Source: Bacteroidota bacterium (GTDB lineage: Bacteria > Bacteroidota > Bacteroidia > Bacteroidales > Paludibacteraceae). From it: a DNA stretch of 35,598 bases. Numbering within the stretch: the first letter of the stretch is position 1; every line of letters begins with the position of its first letter. The position numbers and the translations under genes were made by a program. Location of the stretch: contig JAKIYP010000018.1 in NCBI GenBank assembly GCA_022708505.1, forward strand, positions 1 to 35,598, given 5' to 3'. Of the stretch, positions 25,561 to 33,867 are shown piece after piece. The notes below the pieces were generated by a model that did no database searches, was not told the origin of the DNA, and worked only from the letters and a program-made list of their open reading frames with translations.

Positions 25561-25591
25561 TTTCATTTTCTTCCAAATTTCATTACCTTTG
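25561..25591 (+). promoter_or_regulatory. Bacteroidota-type promoter of rpoN
   Basis: TTTC at 25561-25564 and TACCTTTG at 25584-25591 are 19 bases apart, a near-exact match to the -33/-7 pattern. The rpoN start codon lies 47 bases downstream. Confidence 0.6.
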
Positions 25592-25638
25592 CGCTGGAAG
25601 TATTTTCAAAACCAGATCCTGAAAAACGTTTAAGTCCT

Positions 25639-27090
25639 ATGTTACGCCAGACATTAGAACAAAAATTGCAACAGAAGCTATCTCCTGCGCAGATTCAGGT
25701 AATTAAAATGCTTGAAGTTCCTACGCTGGAGTTGGAAGAACGCATCCGTCAGGAACTGGAGGAAAATCCGGCATTGGAGGAAGGACGAGAAGAAAGTGAG
25801 GCAGACAATGAGTTCGATGATGATCTGAACGACGACGGGGGAAACAACGATGACATGGATCTGGAGGAATATATGGTTGATGATGATATCCCGGATTACA
25901 GGTTGAAAGCCAATAATACCTCAAAGGATGATAAGAAAGAAGATATCCCGTTTTCAATAGGAAATACTTTCCACGAGAATCTGATTGAACAACTGGGTCT
26001 CCAGCAGATTTCGGAGCATGAGCGTTTGCTGGCTGAATACGTCATCGGCAATATTGATGAAGAAGGATACCTGAGGCGTACGGTTGAGTCGATGGTGGAT
26101 GATATTGTTTTTCACGCGGGTGTGCATACCACTGATGAAGAGATGATGGATATTGTCTCTATGATTCAGGAGTTTGATCCTCCGGGAGTGGGAGCAACTG
26201 ACTTACAAGAATGTCTTAAATTGCAGCTGGAGAGGAAAATCTACAATCCCACGCTTGACATTGCCCTGAAAATAGTGGAAGAATATTTTGAGGAGTTCTC
26301 CAAAAAACACTATGACAGGATCAAGAAAGGACTGGATATTGATGATGATATGTTGCGTGACGCTGCAGCTGAGATTGCCCATCTGAATCCAAAACCCGGC
26401 AATGCCTGGGGCGGAAATTTGCTCGAAAAGTCGATGACTGTGGTGGTTCCGGATTTTATACTGGAAAATGATGAGGGTAAATTGTCTGTACACCTGAATA
26501 ATAGCAATATACCTGAGTTAAGGGTAAGTAATGCATACAATGAGTTGTTTCAGGAGTACACGGAGAAAAAGGCAGAAAAGAGCAAGGGACTGAAAGATGC
26601 GGTAACCTTCGCGAAACAGAAAATTGATTCGGCTCGCTGGTTTATTGATGCCATCAAACAACGGCATGAAACACTGCTCACCACGATGAAGGCGATAGTC
26701 GAGTTTCAGTATGAATTCTTTATCGAGGGTGATGATGTGTACCTGAGACCGATGATATTGAAAGATATCGCGGATATCACCGGTTATGATATTTCAACTG
26801 TCTCCAGGGTAAGTAACAGCAAATACATCCAGACCGAATTCGGGGTGTATCCGGTGAAATATTTCTTTTCAGAGTCTATGACCAATGATTCCGGTGAGGA
26901 GGTATCGACCCGGGAGATTAAAAAAATATTGCAGGAATGCATTGAAAATGAAAATAAAAAGAAACCTTTGAACGATGATGCGCTGGCAGATGTGTTAAAG
27001 ACAAAAGGTTACAATATAGCCCGCAGAACAGTGGCCAAATACAGGGAACAATTGAATATCCCGGTCGCCCGTTTGCGCAAAGAAATATAA
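25639..27090 (+). CDS. rpoN: RNA polymerase sigma-54 factor RpoN
   Basis: This 483-residue protein has all parts of sigma-54. The Q/L-rich region I, LRQTLEQKLQQKLSPAQIQVIKML, contacts activators and core polymerase. A strongly acidic region II follows at about 50-90. The core-binding domain comes next, then the DNA-binding part with YDISTVSRVSNSKYIQT. The RpoN box ARRTVAKYRE at 461-470 reads the -24 promoter element. It directs polymerase to promoters that need AAA+ activators; none is encoded in the window. The gene has its own promoter and is followed 12 bases later by a PAP2-like gene, possibly co-transcribed. Confidence 0.97.
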   Translation: MLRQTLEQKLQQKLSPAQIQVIKMLEVPTLELEERIRQELEENPALEEGREESEADNEFDDDLNDDGGNNDDMDLEEYMVDDDIPDYRLKANNTSKDDKKEDIPFSIGNTFHENLIEQLGLQQISEHERLLAEYVIGNIDEEGYLRRTVESMVDDIVFHAGVHTTDEEMMDIVSMIQEFDPPGVGATDLQECLKLQLERKIYNPTLDIALKIVEEYFEEFSKKHYDRIKKGLDIDDDMLRDAAAEIAHLNPKPGNAWGGNLLEKSMTVVVPDFILENDEGKLSVHLNNSNIPELRVSNAYNELFQEYTEKKAEKSKGLKDAVTFAKQKIDSARWFIDAIKQRHETLLTTMKAIVEFQYEFFIEGDDVYLRPMILKDIADITGYDISTVSRVSNSKYIQTEFGVYPVKYFFSESMTNDSGEEVSTREIKKILQECIENENKKKPLNDDALADVLKTKGYNIARRTVAKYREQLNIPVARLRKEI

Positions 27091-27102
27091 AACAAGTATT
27101 GG

Positions 27103-27708
27103 ATGAAGCAGTTTCTCAAAGTTATTTCCTTTGTTTTTCAACCCCTACTGATGCCGACATTCGGTATCGCCATGTTGTTGTTCACAAACTTAGCGCTTTT
27201 TTATACGGATATCTGGAAATGGTTTGCATTGGGAGGGACTTTTCTGTTTACTGCTATCCTGCCTGCTACGCCCATTCTGATGATGATGCGGAAAGGACAA
27301 ATCAAGGACTTATACATCTCTAAAAGAGAACAGCGGACTTTTCCGTATCTGTTCTCTTTGCTGGCTTATATCTTTTGGACCGTTTTCATGTGGCGGGTAT
27401 TGCAAGTGCCGTTTTTTATTGTGGCAATGGGTATCGGTTCTGTACTTTCCATTATTATCATTACCCTGGTTAATATGAAGTGGAAAATCAGCGCTCATCT
27501 TTCCGGTATTGGCGGGCTGACAGGAGGTGTATTTGCCTTCTGTTATGTGATGGCGGTTAATCCGGTATGGCTGATGATACTGATGCTGGTTATTTCAGCA
27601 CTAACTGCCCTTTCGCGCATCGAACTAAAAGCCCACACGCCGGCTCAAACCCTGGCAGGTTTTACTGTCGGATTCCTGATGGTGTTTTTACCGGGAATTC
27701 TTGTTTAA
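27103..27708 (+). CDS. PAP2-like membrane protein
   Basis: This 201-residue protein has about six hydrophobic segments and a weak PAP2 (lipid phosphatase) pattern: KREQRTFPY for the first motif, ISAHLSGIGGLTGG for the histidine motif, and SRIELKAHTPAQTLAG for the last. The conserved aspartate of the third motif is replaced (HTPAQ), and the second motif lacks the usual PSGH form. Catalysis is therefore uncertain, although Bacteroidales proteins of this type are annotated as phosphatases. It follows rpoN at 12 bases. Its stop codon falls in the first unit of a heptamer array. Confidence 0.65.
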   Translation: MKQFLKVISFVFQPLLMPTFGIAMLLFTNLALFYTDIWKWFALGGTFLFTAILPATPILMMMRKGQIKDLYISKREQRTFPYLFSLLAYIFWTVFMWRVLQVPFFIVAMGIGSVLSIIIITLVNMKWKISAHLSGIGGLTGGVFAFCYVMAVNPVWLMILMLVISALTALSRIELKAHTPAQTLAGFTVGFLMVFLPGILV

Positions 27709-27753
27709 TGGTTAGTGTATAGTGGTTAATGGTTAGTTAATTAGCGAATAACC
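27705..27753. repeat. heptamer-phased degenerate tandem array
   Basis: Seven consecutive 7-base units are in phase: TTAATGG, TTAGTGT, ATAGTGG, TTAATGG, TTAGTTA, ATTAGCG and AATAACC. The first unit contains the stop codon of the PAP2-like gene (TAA at 27706-27708). It is the same kind of array as the one at 16002-16120, though built from different words. Confidence 0.65.
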
Positions 27754-27778
27754 ATGAAAGGATGATATATCAATAGCT

Positions 27779-27853
27779 CCGGGTTTAACCCCGGGTGGGA
27801 GGAAAAATAGCCCCGAAGGGGCATAATATTAACAACCCCGGGTGTAGCCCGGG
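27779..27853. repeat. cluster of three GC-rich hairpins (REP-like) before prfB
   Basis: Three short palindromes occur in 75 bases: CCGGG/CCCGG at 27779-27794, GCCCC-GAA-GGGGC at 27810-27822, and CCCGGG-TGTAG-CCCGGG at 27837-27853. The last one ends 13 bases before the prfB start codon, so the cluster would form its 5' leader. Elements of this style (phrases such as CCCCGAAGGGGC) recur in Bacteroidota intergenic DNA, from memory. No T-tract follows. Confidence 0.75.
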
Positions 27854-27866
27854 AACATAAAAAATT

Positions 27867-28974
27867 ATGATTACACAAGACCAACTTAAAGAAGTGTTGG
27901 AGCGCGAGGACGCGCTGAGGAGGTATCTTTGACGTCGATACCAAGATAATACAAATTGAAGAAGAAGAGTTGCGCACGCACGCTCCCGGTTTTTGGGATG
28001 ATGCCAAAACGGCTGAAGTGCAGATGCGCAAGGTGAAAGAACTTAAAAACTGGGTGGAAGGCTACCGCGAGGTGAAAGCTGCTGCTGATGAATTACAGCT
28101 AGCTTATGATTTTTTCCGCGAAGAGGCCGTGACGGAAGAAGAGGTCGATCAGGCTTACGCGCATGCTATCGCTCTGATTGAAGCGCTGGAAATGAAAAAT
28201 ATGCTTTCAAAAGAGGAAGATAAGTTTGGCGCGGTAATTAAAATTGTTGCCGGTGCGGGAGGTACCGAGGCGCAGGACTGGGCTGAGATGCTTTTCAGGA
28301 TGTACCAGCGATGGGCTGAAAGACAAGGCTACAAACTCGAAGTGACCAATTATCAGGATGGCGATGAAGCCGGAATTAAAACGGTTACCATGCAGATTGA
28401 AGGCGAAATGGCCTATGGCTACCTGAAATCGGAGAATGGTGTTCACCGCCTGGTGCGTGTGTCGCCCTTTAATGCACAGGGGAAACGCATGACATCCTTT
28501 ACTTCGGTTTTCGTGGTTCCCCTGGTGGACGATACGATTGATATCGAAATCAACCCGGGTAACCTGAGCTGGGATACTTTCCGGTCGGGTGGAGCCGGCG
28601 GACAAAACGTGAACAAAGTGGAAACCGGAGTGCGATTGCATTATAAGTTTACAAACCCTGTTACCGGAGAGCCGGATGAAATCATCATTGAGAATACGGA
28701 AAGTCGATCGCAGTTTGGGAATAAGGATAATGCCATGCGCTTACTGAAATCGCAGTTATACGAACTGGAACTCGAAAAACGACGTGCTGCTGTTGCCAAA
28801 GTAGAGGCAGGTAAGCGCAAAATCGAGTGGGGTTCGCAAATCCGCAGTTATGTGTTTGACGACCGCCGGGTGAAAGACCACCGTACCAACTACCAGACTT
28901 CAAACGTGAATGCCGTGATGGATGGAGATATCGATGCGTTTATCAAAGCTTACCTCATGGAATTCGAGGGTTAA
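27867..28974 (+). CDS. prfB: peptide chain release factor 2, with programmed +1 frameshift
   Basis: RF2 reads UGA and UAA stop codons and triggers peptide release. Translation starts at 27867 (MITQDQLKEVLERE) and meets an in-frame TGA at 27930-27932 after AGGAGGTATCTT. A +1 shift on CTT continues as LDVDTKIIQIEEEEL, giving about 368 residues, the usual RF2 length. The catalytic GGQ is in GGAGGQNVNKVE near 28605. Starting only at the downstream ATG at 27970 would remove the N-terminal helix and miss the autoregulatory site. The stop codon overlaps that of the pseudouridine synthase gene on the other strand. Confidence 0.97.
27918..27933 (+). promoter_or_regulatory. RF2 autoregulatory frameshift site
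   Basis: The site reads AGGAGGTATCTTTGAC. The internal Shine-Dalgarno-like AGGAGG stands three bases before the slippery CTT, and TGA followed by C gives a weak stop. Low RF2 lets ribosomes pause and shift +1; high RF2 ends translation at codon 22. This is the standard prfB arrangement and is seen directly in the sequence. Confidence 0.95.
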
Positions 28975-29882
28975 TTTTTTACGCTGAATACTTTGGTGAA
29001 TGCTTTGGGTGCAGGTACCTCGAAACTTAGTTGTTCCTTCGTGAAGGGATGGTAAAAGGCGAGGATGCTCGCGTGCAAGCAGATTCGTCCGAGCGGACTG
29101 CCCAATGAACCGTATTTCTTATCGCCGGATACCGGGTGCCCGATGCTTTGCAGGTGCACCCGGATCTGGTTTTTACGACCGGTTTCCAGTTCAAGCTCCA
29201 GCAGCGAAAAGAAATTGTTCGATTTCAGACAACGGTAATGCGTTACTGCCTTTCTGCCCCCATCAGCTTCTTTTCCGGAATGTATCTTCAGAGATTTCTC
29301 ATTCTCTGACAACCAGCTGGTGATGGTGTCTTTTTGTTTCTCCATCTTACCCTCAACTAAAGCGATGTAGGTCCTGCGCGTTACAATCTCATGCCAGTTT
29401 TCCTGCAGGATGAGTTGAGCGTCTTTGTTTTTGGCAAAGACCAGCACACCGGAAGTCTCACGGTCTAAGCGATGTACTACATAAATGCGGTTCGACGGAT
29501 TACCTTTCTTTACATGCGTTTTCAGGATGGAAAAGGCGGTAGTTTCATCTCCTTTTCCGGTACTTACTGTAAGAAGACCTTCTTTCTTTTCCACTACAAT
29601 AATGTCGTTATCCTCATACAACATCCGCAGTTTAGGATGAGTCAGTTCGATGTTGCCCCGTGAACTTTTTACTTCCACTGCATCGCCGGGTTTCAGCGGG
29701 TGATTAAACAGGGTTGTAATTTTGCCGTTCACCATCACTTGCCGGTGAGCCAGCAACGATTTTACCGAGTTGCGTTTCATGCCGCCCATCTTGGCCAACA
29801 GGAAATCCATCAAAATGCTTTCAGCATTAACTTTTAAATTGGTTGATTTTGCTGGCGGGGTATAAGTCGTTTTCTTTCTCAT
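28971..29882 (-). CDS. RluA-family pseudouridine synthase
   Basis: This 303-residue protein modifies uridines in rRNA or tRNA. It has an N-terminal S4 RNA-binding domain (about 20-75: MKRNSVKSLLAHRQVMVNG, then LKPGDAVEV). The RluA catalytic domain follows, with VHRLDRETSGV carrying the catalytic Asp140 and later LETGRKNQIRVHL and GDKKYG. Which RNA position it modifies (RluC/RluD type) cannot be told. The gene converges with prfB and the two stop codons share bases (28971-28974, TTAA). Confidence 0.93.
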   Translation of the reverse strand: MRKKTTYTPPAKSTNLKVNAESILMDFLLAKMGGMKRNSVKSLLAHRQVMVNGKITTLFNHPLKPGDAVEVKSSRGNIELTHPKLRMLYEDNDIIVVEKKEGLLTVSTGKGDETTAFSILKTHVKKGNPSNRIYVVHRLDRETSGVLVFAKNKDAQLILQENWHEIVTRRTYIALVEGKMEKQKDTITSWLSENEKSLKIHSGKEADGGRKAVTHYRCLKSNNFFSLLELELETGRKNQIRVHLQSIGHPVSGDKKYGSLGSPLGRICLHASILAFYHPFTKEQLSFEVPAPKAFTKVFSVKN

Positions 29883-29965
29883 CCTTAATATTATAATGTA
29901 GTCGCAAAGTTAATGCTTTTCTGTGGTCTTTTGGAGTGTTCAAGTTAAGATTGGCTTCAAAGAGA

Positions 29966-31246
29966 TCATTCTGCATTGCGTGTAATCAAAATCTTGTCGA
30001 TTCTTTGACCGTCTTTGTCAATGATTTCGAGTGTATAGCCTTCGAAAACAAGTTTATCACCAATTACAGGTAATGATTTCATGGTGTGTATGAAATAGCC
30101 GGCAATTGTAACAAATTCACCTTCTATTTCATGATCCGGGTCAATGTCGAAATAATGAAGAAACTCCACGAAAGGGAACTGACCGTCTGCAAACCAACTG
30201 TTTTCATTCCGGGGAGTTATTTTGTATTCGTTTTGGTTGTTCTCCGTGACATCTCCTATAATCGCGTCCACAACATCATCCATGGTTACAAACCCCTGTG
30301 TGGAGCCATATTCATCGACAACTACTCCGTAGTGTATTCCTTCACTTTTGAACTTCTCCAGGAGTTTGTAGGCAAAAGTGCCTTCGGAAAGATAGAGAGG
30401 TTGCCGGATGTAGTTCGACAAAGTGAATCCTTTCTCATCAACCGGATCAAAAAGATCTTTTAATAGTACAATGCCAATGATCTGATCCGGATCATTGTTC
30501 TTACAAACGGGATAAGCTGAGTGTTTTTCAGAATATATTTTCTGCCGGATTGTATCCCAGTCGTCTGTTTCGTTGAAAAATACCAGGTCGCTTTTATGCG
30601 TTATCAACGAGTTTACCCTTCTGTCTCCGAATTCAAACACCCTTTCCACAATGTCCTGTTCAATGTCCTGAATCTCTCCTCCTTCAGCGCTTTCGCGGAT
30701 GATGGATTTGATTTCTTCTTCGGAGACTCTGCTTTCGACCGTGTTCTTTATTCCAAACAACTTAATGAGCAGGTTGTTGGAGATGGTGAGCAGCCAGACA
30801 AAAGGGGATGTGAGAAACGACAACAACTTCATCGGGCGGGCCAGAAACATCGAAATTGGTTCCGGAAATGACATGCCAAGTCGCTTAGGAAATAGTTCTC
30901 CTAAAACAATAGACAAATAAGTTGTACAGACAACAATTATCCCGACGGACAAATCATGTACATAGGTCTCACCGACACCCATATCGGTTAAAAACAACTG
31001 TACATCATCGGCAAGTTGTTCGCCGCTGTAAACTCCGAGGAGAATCCCTATCAATGTTATTCCGATCTGAACAGTTGAAAGAAACCGGGTTGGGTTTTCT
31101 GAAAGTTCGAGTGCTGTTTTAGCTCCTTTCTTTCCTCTTTTTTTAGCCGTTTCTAACTTATATTTACGGGATGTGACGATTGACATCTCCGACATGGAAA
31201 ATATTCCATTCAGCACAATCAGTGCTATGATAATCGCAATTTCCAA
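29966..31246 (-). CDS. CorC/HlyC-type transporter (DUF21, CBS, CorC domains)
   Basis: This 426-residue membrane protein has the CNNM/CorC layout. A DUF21 transmembrane domain (about 1-190: FSMSEMSIVTSRKYKLE, GITLIGILLGVYSGE) is followed by a CBS pair at about 205-320 (VMTHKSD-like SLITHKSDLVFF, EYGSTQGFVTMDDVVDAIIG). The C-terminal CorC_HlyC domain is at about 345-420. Members are implicated in Mg2+/Na+ exchange or efflux and are often labelled hemolysins, without haemolytic activity being shown. It lies alone, with its own likely promoter. Confidence 0.93.
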   Translation of the reverse strand: MEIAIIIALIVLNGIFSMSEMSIVTSRKYKLETAKKRGKKGAKTALELSENPTRFLSTVQIGITLIGILLGVYSGEQLADDVQLFLTDMGVGETYVHDLSVGIIVVCTTYLSIVLGELFPKRLGMSFPEPISMFLARPMKLLSFLTSPFVWLLTISNNLLIKLFGIKNTVESRVSEEEIKSIIRESAEGGEIQDIEQDIVERVFEFGDRRVNSLITHKSDLVFFNETDDWDTIRQKIYSEKHSAYPVCKNNDPDQIIGIVLLKDLFDPVDEKGFTLSNYIRQPLYLSEGTFAYKLLEKFKSEGIHYGVVVDEYGSTQGFVTMDDVVDAIIGDVTENNQNEYKITPRNENSWFADGQFPFVEFLHYFDIDPDHEIEGEFVTIAGYFIHTMKSLPVIGDKLVFEGYTLEIIDKDGQRIDKILITRNAE

Positions 31247-31268
31247 ATTTTCAGCAAATTAATAGACG

Positions 31269-31276
31269 CAAAATTA
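31269..31276 (-). promoter_or_regulatory. candidate -7 promoter box of the CorC-type gene
   Basis: The minus strand reads TAATTTTG, an exact TAnnTTTG match, 22 bases upstream of the ATG at 31246. A good -33 box was not found. Confidence 0.45.
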
Positions 31277-31374
31277 CAATAAATTTGAGATATTTTATAT
31301 ATGAAACTGGTATGACGCCTGATTTTTATAATGATTCTCCGTTTTTTTATACTTACGGAGGTTTATATCTGTTG

Positions 31375-31382
31375 TAATTTTG
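31375..31382 (+). promoter_or_regulatory. candidate -7 promoter box of the nitroreductase gene
   Basis: TAATTTTG matches TAnnTTTG and lies 29 bases upstream of the ATG at 31412. The -33 region is AT-rich, without an exact TTTG. Confidence 0.45.
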
Positions 31383-31411
31383 CATCAAAATAAATTTTAA
31401 AGATAAAATAT

Positions 31412-32035
31412 ATGATAGAAAGTTTAAAATGGCGCTATGCCACCAAGAAATTTGATAAAAACAAACAGGTATCAGCCGAAAATATACAATTGCTGAAAGA
31501 AGCTGTACGCCTGACAGCCTCTTCTTATGGTTTACAACCTTATAAGGTGCTTGAAATAAAGAATCCTGAAATCAGGGAGCAATTAAAAACAGCCTCGTTC
31601 GGACAGCCACAAGTCACCGATGCTTCAACTTTATTCGTGTTTTGTGCCAACGACGATTTAACCGATGCGCATATCGATGCTTATCTGGAGCTTTCAGCCA
31701 AAACCCAACAGATCGACGTTGCAGGACTCAAAGGTTATGGTGATTTTATGAAAGGAGTGTTCGGTAGCCGTACTACGGCCGACAAACACGAGTGGGCAGC
31801 CCGTCAGGCCTATATCGCGCTCGGGAATCTGCTTACCACAGCCGCATCCATGCAGATTGATGTATGTCCGATGGAGGGCTTCGATGCTCAACAATACAAT
31901 GAGATACTCGGATTGAAAGGCAGCGGATATTCATCAGTGGTAATTGCTGCCATCGGATACCGCTCTGCTGATGATGAAGCGCAAAACAAAGCCAAAGTGA
32001 GAAGGCCCCTGGACGAGTTGTTTGAAACCAGATAA
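31412..32035 (+). CDS. NAD(P)H-dependent nitroreductase-family oxidoreductase
   Basis: This 207-residue protein belongs to the FMN-dependent NfsB-like nitroreductase family. Visible motifs are the N-terminal WRYATKKFD, the FMN-contacting LTASSYGLQPYKVLEI, AYIALGNLLTTAASMQIDVCPMEGFD in the middle, and AAIGYRSADDEAQNKAKVRRPLDELF at the end. It likely reduces quinones or nitro compounds with NAD(P)H in the cytosol; the native substrate is unknown. It has its own promoter-like box and an intrinsic terminator 36 bases after its stop. Confidence 0.92.
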   Translation: MIESLKWRYATKKFDKNKQVSAENIQLLKEAVRLTASSYGLQPYKVLEIKNPEIREQLKTASFGQPQVTDASTLFVFCANDDLTDAHIDAYLELSAKTQQIDVAGLKGYGDFMKGVFGSRTTADKHEWAARQAYIALGNLLTTAASMQIDVCPMEGFDAQQYNEILGLKGSGYSSVVIAAIGYRSADDEAQNKAKVRRPLDELFETR

Positions 32036-32071
32036 TTTACAGTGTTTTCAGCTGTTTTTGTATTTATCATG

Positions 32072-32108
32072 AATCCCGATGCCGGCAAGGAGCATCGGGA
32101 TTTCTTTT
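32072..32108 (+). terminator. intrinsic terminator after the nitroreductase gene
   Basis: AATCCCGATGC (32072-32082) pairs perfectly with GCATCGGGATT (32092-32102) around a 9-base loop, followed by a T-rich TTCTTTT run. It lies between convergent genes and could also help stop transcription of pepD from the right. Confidence 0.88.
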
Positions 32109-32166
32109 GTCAATCAAAGTGAATTTTGCTGTTCTTCCTGCCATTTGTTCTGTTTGCTCATAATCG

Positions 32167-33627
32167 CTATGCTTTTTGAGGAATATTGGCAAGCGTAGCA
32201 ACCAGATAATCCCAGAATCTCTGAACACTCTCAATGTGAACTTTTTCATCCGGAGAGTGAGGGTATCGAATCGTCGGACCAAACGAAATCATATCCATTG
32301 CCGGGTAATTGATACCCAGAATTCCGCATTCCAATCCTGCATGAATAATCATGATTTTCGGTGTCTTGCCGTATTTGTCTTCATACACCTTAGTCATTTC
32401 TTTCAGGATAGGCGATTGCAGGTTGGGTTTCCATCCAGGGTAATCACCACCCAGTTCCACACGGGCGCCTGCCAGCGCGAATGTGCTAACCACCATAGAG
32501 GCCAGTTCCTGTTTCCTCGATTCAACGGAGCTTCGAATCAAACATTTACAGTCAATTCTCTTTCCATCAGATTTTACAATGGCTAAATTGTTGGAAGTTT
32601 CCACAACTGAAGGCAGCTCGGGAATAATACGAAAAACGCCATTGGGACATGCGGTTACACCGTTGATCAAGTCATCCTGAATTTCTTCTGGAATTAATCC
32701 GGAAGGAATATCTGTAATTTCAGCATTTAACCGGATGTTATCTTCGACCCCCTCATATTCTTCTTTGAATAAGATCTCAAAGTTGGCAACTAAATTTTTC
32801 ATGTCCTCCATGCCGTCTTTTGGGACGGTAACAACGGCAAAAGCTTCTCTGGGAATGGCATTGCGGAGGCTGCCGCCATCAATTGATGCCAGGCGGGCTT
32901 CGTATTCACTTACTGCTTCTTTTAACAACCGGAACATCAGCTTATTGGCATTGGCACGTTGAAGGTGTATGTCAACTCCCGAATGACCGCCTTTTAAGCC
33001 CGTCAGCGAAATTTTCAATGCCACATCCCCATCAGGAACAGCTACTTCTCTGTAAGCGTATTCAATATTTGCGTCAATGCCACCAGCACAACCCACATAC
33101 AATTCACCTTCATCTTCCGAGTCCATATTAATTAATATCTCACCACGGAGAAAATCCGGTTGCAATCCGAACGCACCATGCATGCCGGTTTCTTCGTCTA
33201 CTGTGATAAACATTTCGATATCCGGATGTGGAATGTCTGTTGATTCGAGAATGGCCATAGCAGCTGCCACGCCAATTCCATTGTCGGCACCAAGTGTGGT
33301 GTCTTTAGCTGTAACCCACTCACCTTCCACATAAGCCAGAATCGGGTCTGTTTCGAAATCATGTTGTATACCTGAGTTTTTCTGAGGTACCATGTCCATG
33401 TGGGCTTGCAAAACAACTGCTTTCCGGTTCTCCATTCCTTTGGTTGCGGGTTTGCGGACCAATATATTTCCAATCTCATCCTTGATTGTCTCTAATCCAA
33501 GTGATCTGCCGAAGTCTTCCAGGAATTTTCCGATAAGTTCTTTCTTCCCTGAGGGTCTTGGTATTTGGGTTAAACTAAAAAAATGTTGCCACAGGGCAGT
33601 TGGTTGTAGTTTTTTGATGTCGTTCAT
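32167..33627 (-). CDS. pepD: aminoacyl-histidine dipeptidase (M20, PepD)
   Basis: This 486-residue protein is a cytosolic M20-family metallopeptidase that cleaves Xaa-His and other dipeptides. The metal-binding and catalytic residues are visible: VVLQAHMDMV with His76/Asp78, TLGADNGIGVA with bridging Asp115, and TVDEETGMHGA with Glu145/Glu146. HAGLECGILG lies near the C-terminus with a further metal histidine. The central lid/dimerisation region (LKGGHSGVDIHLQRANA) is typical of PepD. The length equals the family norm. It is a single gene with convergent and divergent neighbours. Confidence 0.95.
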   Translation of the reverse strand: MNDIKKLQPTALWQHFFSLTQIPRPSGKKELIGKFLEDFGRSLGLETIKDEIGNILVRKPATKGMENRKAVVLQAHMDMVPQKNSGIQHDFETDPILAYVEGEWVTAKDTTLGADNGIGVAAAMAILESTDIPHPDIEMFITVDEETGMHGAFGLQPDFLRGEILINMDSEDEGELYVGCAGGIDANIEYAYREVAVPDGDVALKISLTGLKGGHSGVDIHLQRANANKLMFRLLKEAVSEYEARLASIDGGSLRNAIPREAFAVVTVPKDGMEDMKNLVANFEILFKEEYEGVEDNIRLNAEITDIPSGLIPEEIQDDLINGVTACPNGVFRIIPELPSVVETSNNLAIVKSDGKRIDCKCLIRSSVESRKQELASMVVSTFALAGARVELGGDYPGWKPNLQSPILKEMTKVYEDKYGKTPKIMIIHAGLECGILGINYPAMDMISFGPTIRYPHSPDEKVHIESVQRFWDYLVATLANIPQKA

Positions 33628-33762
33628 ATACTGAGTTTTTGATTGAATGCAAATATGCCATTTATTTTTTGATTTCAGGAGAAAATAAGAAGTTAAAATT
33701 ACATTAAAGAATTATTTCTGTAATTAACGAGGCATTTTCAAGGATATTCAAAAATAATTTGG

Positions 33763-33770
33763 TAATTTTG
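33763..33770 (+). promoter_or_regulatory. candidate -7 promoter box of the CoA-transferase gene
   Basis: TAATTTTG matches TAnnTTTG and lies 97 bases upstream of the start at 33868. This leaves an AT-rich leader of roughly 90 bases. No riboswitch-like structure was recognised in that leader. Confidence 0.45.
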
Positions 33771-33867
33771 CGGCAATTTTATAAATAACTAACAAGTTGA
33801 AGGTAAAAATTTGTATAATAATATGTTATGCGTTTTTTCCTCACCTTAAAAATACCAATTAATTAAT

